A DNA stretch of 36,857 nucleotides, taken from positions 1 through 36,857 of the forward strand of contig JAHFRC010000014.1 of the NCBI GenBank assembly GCA_023259015.1, read 5' to 3'. The stretch is from Nitrosomonadales bacterium. GTDB taxonomy: Bacteria; Pseudomonadota; Gammaproteobacteria; Burkholderiales; Gallionellaceae. Of this stretch, positions 17,200 to 23,931 are shown in pieces (the first letter of the stretch is position 1; each line of letters opens with the position of its first letter). The notes under the pieces are model-generated. The model had not been told where the DNA came from. It was given only the letters and a program-made list of their open reading frames with translations, and searched no databases. Both the position numbers and the translations under genes were made by a program.

Positions 17200-17273
17200 A
17201 AAAGTCTTAACAACGGAGGAGAAGGGGGGATGTTGTTAAGATGCTACTTCGAGGCTCTGGGTTACGAAGCCTC
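17168..17273 (-). ncRNA. Candidate small regulatory RNA with anti-Shine-Dalgarno loops
   Basis: On the minus strand a compact three-hairpin RNA is predicted. Hairpin 1 at the 5' end pairs GAGGCU with AGCCUC. Hairpin 2 has a perfect 10-bp stem UCUUAACAAC/GUUGUUAAGA (17241-17205) with a 17-nt loop AUCCCCCCUUCUCCUCC. Hairpin 3 pairs GCCCCUG with CAGGGGC (17199-17175), has CCCUCCC in its loop, and is followed by seven U: a textbook intrinsic terminator. No minus-strand protein gene lies upstream to need this terminator. TATCAT at 17285-17280 is a -10 placing the start near 17273, exactly at hairpin 1. The C-rich loops are complementary to Shine-Dalgarno sequences, so it may repress translation of many mRNAs (inference). 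Anti-SD sRNAs, some toxic when cloned, are known from Betaproteobacteria; I cannot confirm the family here. Confidence 0.72.
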
Positions 17274-17275
17274 AG

Positions 17276-17388
17276 TGAAATGATATTTCAATGCGCGTGA
17301 ATTGTGCATCGGTGTTTGTCTGATTGTTGTGTAGGAAGCAGAGAAATGTTGTTGTCGGTGTTTGCCTGACAAAGCATGAAGTGTGATG
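17276..17388 (-). promoter_or_regulatory. Regulatory element copy B upstream of the sRNA candidate
   Basis: This is the homologue of 14882-14994. Two nearly identical sites, TCGGTGTTTGTCTGA (17309-17323) and TCGGTGTTTGCCTGA (17355-17369) in plus-strand reading, differ at one base and lie 46 bp apart. On the minus strand a -10 TATCAT (17285-17280) and a poor -35 TGCACA (17308-17303, 4/6) with 17-bp spacing follow the proximal site, which abuts the -35. The site centres fall near -43 and -89, positions typical for activator binding. The activator itself is unknown. Confidence 0.62.
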
Positions 17389-17555
17389 GCAGAAATAGCC
17401 GGTATCTTATTGACCCATAGGCATGTTGAATTTCATCCCCGGAAATGGGCCAATATTTATCGCATGATAGGGAGGCAGATGTGCCTTTGGCGTCGGAGAG
17501 CAAAGACCGCTTGATACGCAAACATTGCAACGGGGCAATTTGGTAAACTGCGCGC

Positions 17556-18230
17556 ATGTCTGAATTTTATGCACTCGTCCCCGCCGCCGGCTCCGGTTCG
17601 CGCATGGGCGGCGAGCTACCCAAGCAATACCTGCCGTTAGCCGGCAAGCCGATGGTCCATCATGCGCTGGCAACATTGTGCGAATGCGCCGACATCGGCG
17701 CCGTGTTCGTGGTGCTCGCGCCGGACGATGTTCATTGGCGCCGCTATGACTGGTCGCACTTTGGCGACAAGTTGCAGCCGCTGTTTTGCGGCGGCGCGAC
17801 GCGCGCGGAAAGCGTGCGCAACGGCCTGATGGCCTCCGAGCTGGAGCCGGACGACTGGGTGATGGTGCACGATGCAGCGCGCCCCTGTTTGAGCCAAGCG
17901 CAACTTGCGCGCCTGATTAACGAGCTGCGCGACGATGCAGTGGGCGGCATCCTGGCCGTGCCGGTGGCGGATACGCTGAAGCGCGCCGATGCCACGCAGC
18001 GCATCGCGCAAACCGAAAACCGCACAGGGTTGTGGCAGGCGCAGACGCCGCAAATGTTCCGTACCGGCTTGCTGCTGCAAGCTCTGCAACAGGCGCATGG
18101 CGTTACCGATGAGGCTTCTGCGGTGGAGGCGCTGGGGCTGAAACCGAAACTGGTGGAGAGCGAGACGACCAATTTCAAGGTGACTTATGCGCAGGACATG
18201 AGGCTGGCGGAGTTAATGTTGAAGGAATAA
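17556..18230 (+). CDS. ispD: 2-C-methyl-D-erythritol 4-phosphate cytidylyltransferase
   Basis: A 224-residue IspD of the MEP isoprenoid pathway. It transfers CMP from CTP to methylerythritol phosphate. The N-terminal nucleotide-binding signature is [32 protein letters not shown]. Substrate-site motifs are [48 protein letters not shown] and [13 protein letters not shown]. The enzyme is cytoplasmic and usually sits directly before ispF; here a lipoprotein gene separates them. Length is normal. Confidence 0.96.
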   Translation: MSEFYALVPAAGSGSRMGGELPKQYLPLAGKPMVHHALATLCECADIGAVFVVLAPDDVHWRRYDWSHFGDKLQPLFCGGATRAESVRNGLMASELEPDDWVMVHDAARPCLSQAQLARLINELRDDAVGGILAVPVADTLKRADATQRIAQTENRTGLWQAQTPQMFRTGLLLQALQQAHGVTDEASAVEALGLKPKLVESETTNFKVTYAQDMRLAELMLKE

Positions 18231-18237
18231 GGAGAAT

Positions 18238-18828
18238 ATGCGTACGTTAGTTCCGATTCTTTTACTTACAGTACTAACTGGATGTGGCACTGTCGCATCC
18301 GTGAAGATGACTACTCTGCAAATAGAAAATCCTTCATTCAAGCTTTTGGATAACAGGCCCAGCGAGACGCGACAATCACGCATTGATAAAGATGCATCTG
18401 GTACCACGACCTTCTATGCTGATGACAACATTTCTCCATCGGTGCCAGAGTTGGTAACGGCTGCACTTCAAGCTGAACTTCGAGATAAGTTGGCAGGGCG
18501 CACGGTAATTTTGAATGAATTCGTCATGTATGTTTACGAGCATAGGGCATCGGTGGACATGAACCAACTGCATACTGCGGCGGCCTCAACACCAGGAGGA
18601 TATGCTGCTGCGCCCTTTGCCGGACTGCTTATCTCTAGTATTGATGAAGTCATAGGAGAGAAAACCGTGTATGTAAGAATTAGCGGAAAGGTCGAGGGTC
18701 AGGAATTCTCAACTTTTATCGGCGACCTATACCGAGGGCGCGTAACAGAGTCCAACATTCAAATAACACTGCAAAAAACACTGACTCAACTCGCGAGTGA
18801 TGTACAAAGTGTTGTTGACAAAAAATAG
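18238..18828 (+). CDS. Uncharacterised lipoprotein inserted between ispD and ispF
   Basis: A 196-residue protein with a clear lipoprotein signal ([19 protein letters not shown]; lipobox LTGC). I do not recognise a named family. The mature part has a mixed alpha/beta look: a segment rich in predicted strands, a Gly/Ala stretch ([18 protein letters not shown]) and a C-terminal helix ([16 protein letters not shown]). The gene starts 7 nt after ispD, has AAGGAG upstream, and is followed by ispF after 11 nt, so it is read in the isp operon. Its codon use is visibly more A/T-rich than its neighbours (many TTA, CTT, AGA and ACT codons), suggesting recent acquisition. A function in isoprenoid synthesis is not implied. 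Confidence 0.75.
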   Translation: MRTLVPILLLTVLTGCGTVASVKMTTLQIENPSFKLLDNRPSETRQSRIDKDASGTTTFYADDNISPSVPELVTAALQAELRDKLAGRTVILNEFVMYVYEHRASVDMNQLHTAAASTPGGYAAAPFAGLLISSIDEVIGEKTVYVRISGKVEGQEFSTFIGDLYRGRVTESNIQITLQKTLTQLASDVQSVVDKK

Positions 18829-18839
18829 GAGGAACATCT

Positions 18840-19313
18840 GTGCGCATCGGTCAAGGTTTTGATGTCCATCAATTAGTGGAAGGCCGCAAGCTGATTATCG
18901 GCGGCGTGGAGATTCCCCATGACAAGGGGCTGCTCGGCCATTCCGATGCGGATGTGCTGCTGCACGCGATCAGCGATGCGCTACTCGGCGCGGCGGCGCT
19001 GGGCGACATCGGGCGGCACTTTGCGGATAGCGATGCCAAGTACAAAAATATCGACAGCCGCATCCTGTTGCGCGAGGTGGTGCACATGGTGCGCGAGCAG
19101 GGTTTCCGCGTCGGCAATGTGGACGCCACCATCATCGCGCAGGCGCCGAAGATGGCGCCGCATATCCCGCAGATGGTGGCGCATATCGCCGCCGACCTGC
19201 GTGTGGAAAAAAACGCCGTCAACGTGAAGGCAACCACCACCGAGCAACTGGGATTCAGCGGGCGCGGCGAGGGCATCGCGGCGCAGGCGGTGGTGTTGCT
19301 GCTGGCGGAATGA
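18840..19313 (+). CDS. ispF: 2-C-methyl-D-erythritol 2,4-cyclodiphosphate synthase
   Basis: A 157-residue IspF that cyclises CDP-methylerythritol 2-phosphate, the step two after IspD. It starts with GTG after a strong AGGAGGAAC site. Motifs: [11 protein letters not shown] with the metal-binding Asp and His, [32 protein letters not shown], and the C-terminal [22 protein letters not shown]. It is a cytoplasmic trimer in characterised relatives. Length is standard. Confidence 0.96.
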   Translation: MRIGQGFDVHQLVEGRKLIIGGVEIPHDKGLLGHSDADVLLHAISDALLGAAALGDIGRHFADSDAKYKNIDSRILLREVVHMVREQGFRVGNVDATIIAQAPKMAPHIPQMVAHIAADLRVEKNAVNVKATTTEQLGFSGRGEGIAAQAVVLLLAE

Positions 19314-19367
19314 TGAATTCCTGTGCTTGCCCTTCGATAGGCCCAAGGCGAACGGATTCGTAAATTG

Positions 19368-20042
19368 ATGCGCATATTAGCACTGGAAACTTCCACCGAA
19401 TACTGTTCCGTCGCGTTGTGGCAGGACGGCAATGTCAGCAGCCGTTGCGAGCTGGTGGGGCAGAAACATTCCGAAGTGTTGATCGAAATGCTGGACGGTT
19501 TATTGCGCGCAGAGAATGTGAAATTGGCGCAACTCGATGGCATCGCCTTCGGCAAGGGACCCGGCTCCTTCACCGGGGTGCGCATCGCCTGCGGTGCGGC
19601 GCAAGGGTTGGCGCTGGGGGCGGATTTGCCGGTAGTGGGCGTATGCACCTTGCAGGCGCTGGCGCAAGCTTCCGGCCGCGATAAGGTGATCGCCGCGCTG
19701 GATGCGCGCATGGCCGAGGTGTACCACGCCACATATGAAAAACGCGGTGGGGAATGGGTGACAGTATGCGAACCGAACCTATGCCTGCCGCAGCACGCGC
19801 CTCAAGTTGCGGGAACATGCTGGTTCGGTGCGGGCAGCGGATTTGCCTTGCATGGCGCGGCCTTGAATGAGCGCTATGCCGGGCAGCTTGCCGGCAGCGA
19901 TGCGCAGGCCGTGCCGCAAGCCAGCGCCATTGCCATGCTGGCCGCGTTGCGTTTTGCCGCCGGGGATGGCTTGGATGCGGCGCAAGCCATGCCGCTGTAT
20001 TTGCGCGACAAGGTGGCGCTAAAGACTTGCGAGAGAGTGTGA
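19368..20042 (+). CDS. tsaB: tRNA threonylcarbamoyladenosine biosynthesis protein TsaB
   Basis: A 224-residue ASKHA-fold protein (YeaZ/TsaB). The start is set to the ATG at 19368 (MRILALETSTEYCSVALW); the track counts a TTG one codon earlier. Motifs: ALETST, GQKHSEVLIEMLDGLL, and GKGPGSFTGVRIACGAAQGLALG. TsaB scaffolds the TsaD/TsaE complex that installs t6A37 on ANN-decoding tRNAs. It overlaps the next gene by 1 nt. The 54-nt spacer before it contains a piece (CCTTCGATAGG...GGCGAACGG) resembling dispersed intergenic repeats. Confidence 0.93.
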   Translation: MRILALETSTEYCSVALWQDGNVSSRCELVGQKHSEVLIEMLDGLLRAENVKLAQLDGIAFGKGPGSFTGVRIACGAAQGLALGADLPVVGVCTLQALAQASGRDKVIAALDARMAEVYHATYEKRGGEWVTVCEPNLCLPQHAPQVAGTCWFGAGSGFALHGAALNERYAGQLAGSDAQAVPQASAIAMLAALRFAAGDGLDAAQAMPLYLRDKVALKTCERV

Positions 20043-20587
20043 TGTCCATTCCACTTCGACAGACTGATGGAGCTACTAGCCATTCGACTGGGCCGTCAAA
20101 CGACAACGGCCAAGTCGCTGGTTATCAGTGCGAGCAGGTTTCTGGAATGCAGTTACGCGGAATGAGCCTGGCTGACGTGGATGCGGTCATGCGCATCGAA
20201 CAGCATGTGCATGCGTACCCGTGGACGCGCGGCAATCTTACCGATGCGCTCAACAGCGATTGCGTGTGCAAGGTGTATGAAGTTGGAGGAGAGTTGCTTG
20301 GATATTTCATATTGATGCCTGCGGTGGATGAGATGCAGTTGCTCGACATCAGCATTGCCGCCGCACACCAGCGCAAGGGGCTGGGTCGCAAGCTGCTGGG
20401 AGAGGCAATGGAAATGGCGCGCGGCATGAACATGCGCCGCATGTTGCTGGAAGTGCGTTCTTCCAATACGGCGGCGCTGGGGCTGTACCGCGCTGCGGGG
20501 TTTCGCGAAATCGGTTTGCGGCGCGGTTATTATCCTTCTGCGGCTAATGGGCGGGAAGACGCCATTGTGATGGAATGTGTATTGTGA
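20042..20587 (+). CDS. rimI: Ribosomal protein S18-alanine N-acetyltransferase RimI
   Basis: A 181-residue GNAT acetyltransferase. The domain begins at MQLRGMSLADVDAVMRIEQHVHAYPWTRGNLTDAL, a RimI hallmark, and includes the acetyl-CoA loop IAAAHQRKGLGRKLLGEA and NTAALGLYRAAGFREIGLRRGYYP. RimI acetylates the N-terminal alanine of S18. The start at 20042 overlaps the tsaB stop by 1 nt but leaves a polar 35-residue extension; internal ATGs at 20147 or 20162 could give a compact protein. The tsaB-rimI-udg order is common in Betaproteobacteria. Confidence 0.9.
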   Translation: MSIPLRQTDGATSHSTGPSNDNGQVAGYQCEQVSGMQLRGMSLADVDAVMRIEQHVHAYPWTRGNLTDALNSDCVCKVYEVGGELLGYFILMPAVDEMQLLDISIAAAHQRKGLGRKLLGEAMEMARGMNMRRMLLEVRSSNTAALGLYRAAGFREIGLRRGYYPSAANGREDAIVMECVL

Positions 20588-21333
20588 ATCGGGAAGAAGC
20601 GGTCTTGCGCGAGCTTAACCTCTACCCGCAGTGGCGGCTGCGTGAGAGTAATGGCAAAGCCATTGGGCACCCTGCGGCACCCCCCTTGGTTGCATCCGCT
20701 CCGGTTCAAATGTCGGTACCTGCCGAAACAATAACCGATGCTGCTCCAGACAAGAGCCGTGAACAGCTCATCAGCGAACTCCACTGGCCGGAACTGAAAG
20801 CGATGGTGCGCGCTTGCACCGTATGCAAGCTGCGTGCGGGCTGCACGCAAACCGTGTTCGGCGTGGGCGATGAAAAGGCGGACTGGCTGTTCGTGGGCGA
20901 AGGGCCGGGGGCGGATGAGGATGCGCTGGGCGAGCCGTTTGTGGGGCAGGCAGGCAAGCTGCTCGACAACATGCTGGCCGCAATCAAGTTGAAGCGCGGC
21001 AACAACGTGTACATCGCCAATATTGTAAAATGTCGGCCACCCGGCAACCGTACACCGGAAGCGGACGAAATCGCGGCATGCCTGCCCTATCTGCAAAGAC
21101 AAATCGGGCTGATCCAGCCCAGAATCATCGTGGCGCTGGGCAAGACCGCCGCCACATCATTGCTGGGCAGGGAAGCCACGCTGGGTTCGTTGCGCGGCAC
21201 GCTGCACGATTATCATGGCGTTCCGTTATTGATTACCTACCATCCCGCTTATTTGCTGCGCAGCCCGATGGAAAAATCCAAGGCATGGCAGGATTTGCGC
21301 CTGGCGGTGGAAACGATGAAGGGATTAAGTTGA
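20584..21333 (+). CDS. Type-4 uracil-DNA glycosylase with Fe-S cluster
   Basis: A 249-residue family-4 uracil-DNA glycosylase. Four cysteines for a [4Fe-4S] cluster are visible: CTVC, then KCRPPGN and AACLPYL. Motif 1 is [30 protein letters not shown] and motif 2 is [10 protein letters not shown]. It removes uracil from deaminated DNA. I prefer GTG 20584 ([20 protein letters not shown]), which overlaps the rimI stop as GTGA and matches the family opening; the track uses ATG 20575. A Pro/Ala-rich linker follows the N-terminal helix. It is the last gene of this operon. Confidence 0.93.
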   Translation: MNREEAVLRELNLYPQWRLRESNGKAIGHPAAPPLVASAPVQMSVPAETITDAAPDKSREQLISELHWPELKAMVRACTVCKLRAGCTQTVFGVGDEKADWLFVGEGPGADEDALGEPFVGQAGKLLDNMLAAIKLKRGNNVYIANIVKCRPPGNRTPEADEIAACLPYLQRQIGLIQPRIIVALGKTAATSLLGREATLGSLRGTLHDYHGVPLLITYHPAYLLRSPMEKSKAWQDLRLAVETMKGLS

Positions 21334-21385
21334 TCCAGCTAAGCACCCATTTGTTTCATGGGCGGATATTTTAAAAGGGCAAGGC

Positions 21386-22342
21386 ATGTCGAAAAGCGGC
21401 GATGAATTGAAAGTGATGGTGGTCGAGGACAGCAAGGTAACCATGAAGGCGCTGTGCAATTACCTCTGGCGCATGGGTATTTCCCCGCAGACTGCGGTGA
21501 ACGGGCAGGACGCGATAGAAATTTTCCGCAAGGACCGGCCCGACATCATCCTGCTCGACGCCATCCTGCCCGACATTGACGGCTTCGATATCGCAAAAAA
21601 GTTGCGCGACATGGAGCAGGGAGACGAATGGACTGCCATCATCTTCCTGACCAGCATGGCGAAGGATGAAGACCTGGCGCGCGGCATTGCGGCGGGCGGA
21701 GACGATTACCTGATGAAGCCGATCAGCGAAGTGGTGCTGCACGCCAAGATGCGCGCCATGCGCAGGTTGGTGGAGATGCAGCGCGCGCTGGTCGAAGTCA
21801 CGCAGGAATTGAATGTGGCGAACAAGGAATTGCAGCGCCTTTCCACCACTGACGGCCTGACCGGCATCGCCAACCGGCGTTTCTTTGACGAGCTGGCGCC
21901 GCGCGAGTGGCGGCGTTGCGCGCGCATGAAGCAGCCCATGTCGCTGGTGATGATCGATGTCGATTTTTTCAAGAAATACAACGACACCTATGGCCACCAG
22001 GCGGGGGATGAATGCCTGAAAGCGGTGGCCGCGCAAGTGGGGCGCGCCACACCGCGCGCCAGCGACCTGGCGGCCCGTTATGGCGGCGAGGAGTTTGTGC
22101 TGATACTCGGCGAAACCAGCATGGACGGCGCAAAATGGGTGGCGAACAATATCCGCCAGCATGTGTCCGACTTGAATATACCGCACGCCGCATCGTCATT
22201 GCAGCATGTCACCATCAGCTGCGGCGTCGCCTCGACGATTCCGCGCGAAGACCAGCCGCTGGAAACCTTGCTGAAAGCCGCCGACGAAGCCTTGTACATG
22301 GCCAAGATGCAAGGCCGCAACACGGTTGCCGGCGCGGAGTAG
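21386..22342 (+). CDS. Response regulator with GGDEF diguanylate cyclase output
   Basis: A 318-residue REC-GGDEF protein. The receiver domain (residues about 8-128) begins KVMVVEDSKVT, with phospho-acceptor D58 (IILLDAILPD) and Lys in YLMKPIS. A coiled linker (VEVTQELNVANKELQRLS) leads to the GGDEF domain: TDGLTGIANRRFFDE, IDVDFFKKYNDTYGHQAGDECL, and the active site RYGGEEF. RASD sits five residues before it, the RxxD inhibitory c-di-GMP site. It should synthesise c-di-GMP on phosphorylation, with product feedback. No cognate kinase is adjacent. AAAGGGCAAGG precedes the ATG. Confidence 0.93.
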   Translation: MSKSGDELKVMVVEDSKVTMKALCNYLWRMGISPQTAVNGQDAIEIFRKDRPDIILLDAILPDIDGFDIAKKLRDMEQGDEWTAIIFLTSMAKDEDLARGIAAGGDDYLMKPISEVVLHAKMRAMRRLVEMQRALVEVTQELNVANKELQRLSTTDGLTGIANRRFFDELAPREWRRCARMKQPMSLVMIDVDFFKKYNDTYGHQAGDECLKAVAAQVGRATPRASDLAARYGGEEFVLILGETSMDGAKWVANNIRQHVSDLNIPHAASSLQHVTISCGVASTIPREDQPLETLLKAADEALYMAKMQGRNTVAGAE

Positions 22343-23581
22343 TCATACCTGACCTGCATCCTGGTCGTGGCCGTGTTTCTTGTACAGTGCGGCCATGATG
22401 CCCGACAGCAGCAAACCGAACACCACGATGGTGAAGTAGATGCCGAATTCCAGTTTTTCCATCAGGGCATACAGCGAGAGCATGGCGAAAATGCTGAGGT
22501 TTTCGTTGAAATTCTGCACCGCGATCGAACTGCCCGCGCCCATCAGCAGGTGGCCGCGGTGTTGCAACAGGGCGTTCATCGGCACCACGAAATAGCCGCC
22601 CATCGCACCGATGGCGATGAGCAGCGCGATGGCGAGCAAGGGGCTGGTGACCGGGATCATCACCAGCACCGCCAGCCCCATGGCGATGCCGACCGGCAGG
22701 ACTTTCACCGAGTGTTCCAGTTTGACAAACCTTGCCGCCAGCGCTGCACCGATGGCGATGCCGACGGCAACCCATGCAGTAAGCTTGGCGGCCGCGCTCA
22801 TGTCATAGCGCAATGCGATGGCGGCCCACGTCAGCACCATCAAGCGCAGGGTGGCGCCGGCTCCCCAGAATAGCGTGGTGACGGCAAGCGACACTTGCCC
22901 CAGCGGGTCATTCCACAGCAGCTTGAAGCAGTGTGCGAATTCCTTTAACAGGAAAACCGGATTGCGGCTTAACGGCCTGTGGTCAATGGGTACGCGCGGG
23001 ATGCGGAGGTTGAACAGCGCAGCGACGAGATAGATGGCGGTGATGACAGAGATGGCCAACTCCGGCGGAGTGTCTATGCCGGTGTCGATCAGCGGCACAT
23101 CCCACCATTGCAGCATGGGATTGGCGATTTCCGGGGTGATGAGCACACCGCCGACTACCGCGCCGAGGATGATGGCGAGGACGGTCAAACCTTCCATCCA
23201 GCTGTTCGCTACAACCAGTTTTTCCGGCGGCAGGTATTCGGTGAGGATGCCGTATTTGGCAGGCGAGTAAGCCGCTGCGCCGAACCCCGCCACACCATAG
23301 GCGATGAGCGGATTGGCGCCGGACAGCATGATGATGCAGCCGCAAAACTTGATGGCATTGCTGATGAACATCACACGGCCCTTGGGCAGGGAGTCGGCGA
23401 ATGCGCCGACGAATGGCGCCAGCACGATATAGGAGAAAACGAAAGCTTCCTGCAGCACGGGGGTGTGCCACGCGGGAGCGTGCATATCCTTCAGCAAGGC
23501 AATGGCGGCGAACAGGAACGCGTTGTCTGCGAGCGCGGAAAAGAACTGCGCCGCAAGAATGATATAGAAACCGAGATTCAT
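22343..23581 (-). CDS. lplT: Lysophospholipid transporter LplT (MFS)
   Basis: A 412-residue major facilitator with about 12 membrane segments. The N-terminus FYIILAAQFFSALADNAFLFAAIALL and the stretch VGAFADSLPKGRVMFISNAIKFCG, then YGVAGFGAAAYSPAKYGILTEYLPPEKLVVANSWMEG, are characteristic of LplT. It flips lysophospholipids across the inner membrane for re-acylation; in many bacteria it is next to or fused with the acyltransferase Aas, which is absent here. Upstream are a MITE-like element and a truncated duplicate of its own first codons. It converges with the diguanylate cyclase gene; the two stops abut at 22342/22343. Confidence 0.9.
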   Translation of the reverse strand: MNLGFYIILAAQFFSALADNAFLFAAIALLKDMHAPAWHTPVLQEAFVFSYIVLAPFVGAFADSLPKGRVMFISNAIKFCGCIIMLSGANPLIAYGVAGFGAAAYSPAKYGILTEYLPPEKLVVANSWMEGLTVLAIILGAVVGGVLITPEIANPMLQWWDVPLIDTGIDTPPELAISVITAIYLVAALFNLRIPRVPIDHRPLSRNPVFLLKEFAHCFKLLWNDPLGQVSLAVTTLFWGAGATLRLMVLTWAAIALRYDMSAAAKLTAWVAVGIAIGAALAARFVKLEHSVKVLPVGIAMGLAVLVMIPVTSPLLAIALLIAIGAMGGYFVVPMNALLQHRGHLLMGAGSSIAVQNFNENLSIFAMLSLYALMEKLEFGIYFTIVVFGLLLSGIMAALYKKHGHDQDAGQV

Positions 23582-23616
23582 GTTCTTTCGGCGGAGGCTA
23601 ATGCGCGCAGCGCGTT

Positions 23617-23763
23617 ATACATAGCGACAGAAATCGTAGCGAGCGACTCTGGGGTGGGGGAAGCCGGAGCACAGCACCCGGAGCATACAAATAGTATGTG
23701 AGGAGTGCGAGCACCGCCTGACCCTGCTCCGGAGTCGCGCAGTAGATTTATGTCGCTATGTAT
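23617..23763. mobile_element. 147-bp MITE-like palindromic element
   Basis: ATACATAGCGACAGAAATC (23617-23635) and its complement GATTTATGTCGCTATGTAT (23745-23763) match at 18 of 19 positions and bound a GC-rich centre. The centre has further self-complementarity (GCGACTC..CCGGAGCA against TGCTCCGGAGTCGC) and an inner CATAC/GTATG hairpin. It encodes nothing credible; the track ORF 23578..23835 reads through it. A non-autonomous mobile or REP-like element fits best. No clear short target duplication is visible. Confidence 0.6.
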
Positions 23764-23835
23764 GAAAGCGGGTTTATCGTCTGGCCGTAGCCAAAAGAAC
23801 TGCGCCGCGAGGATGATATAAAAGCCGAGATTCAT
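23764..23835 (-). pseudogene. Truncated duplicate of the lplT 5' end
   Basis: The 41 bases 23795-23835 match the first 41 bases of lplT (23541-23581) at 37 positions, encoding the same MNLGFYIILAAQFF. All four differences are synonymous third-position changes. Weaker similarity may continue for about ten codons (DDKPAF against DNAF) until the MITE-like element. This looks like the remnant of a second, diverged lplT copy whose remainder was lost, rather than a fresh duplication. Confidence 0.6.
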
Positions 23836-23931
23836 TAAGGGAAGCAGTCTTGGTCAGCGCGTTTTATAACATGAAAACGAGATGCCTGCTATCATTAGCG
23901 GCAATCACGTACTGTCTGCAAAGCCGCATCC

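Larger units (their letters stand above)
16975..17555. other. 581-bp spacer containing the sRNA candidate and element copy B
   Basis: The spacer lies between divergent genes (methyltransferase on minus, ispD on plus). Its centre holds a minus-strand small RNA gene (17168-17273) and its promoter-like element (17276-17388). The 16975-17167 part probably holds the methyltransferase promoter and 17389-17555 the ispD promoter, but I find no clear -35/-10 pair in either. Confidence 0.6.

Noticed and set aside
17288-17557. 89-residue minus-strand ORF over element B and the ispD leader
   Set aside because: No ribosome binding site or domain; it overlaps the conserved noncoding element.
22979-23701. 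240-residue plus-strand ORF
   Set aside because: Antisense to lplT and running through the MITE-like element; low-complexity composition rich in Asp, Glu and Gly.
23578-23835. 85-residue minus-strand ORF as a gene
   Set aside because: Only its first part resembles LplT; the rest translates the palindromic element. Treated as a gene remnant plus repeat.
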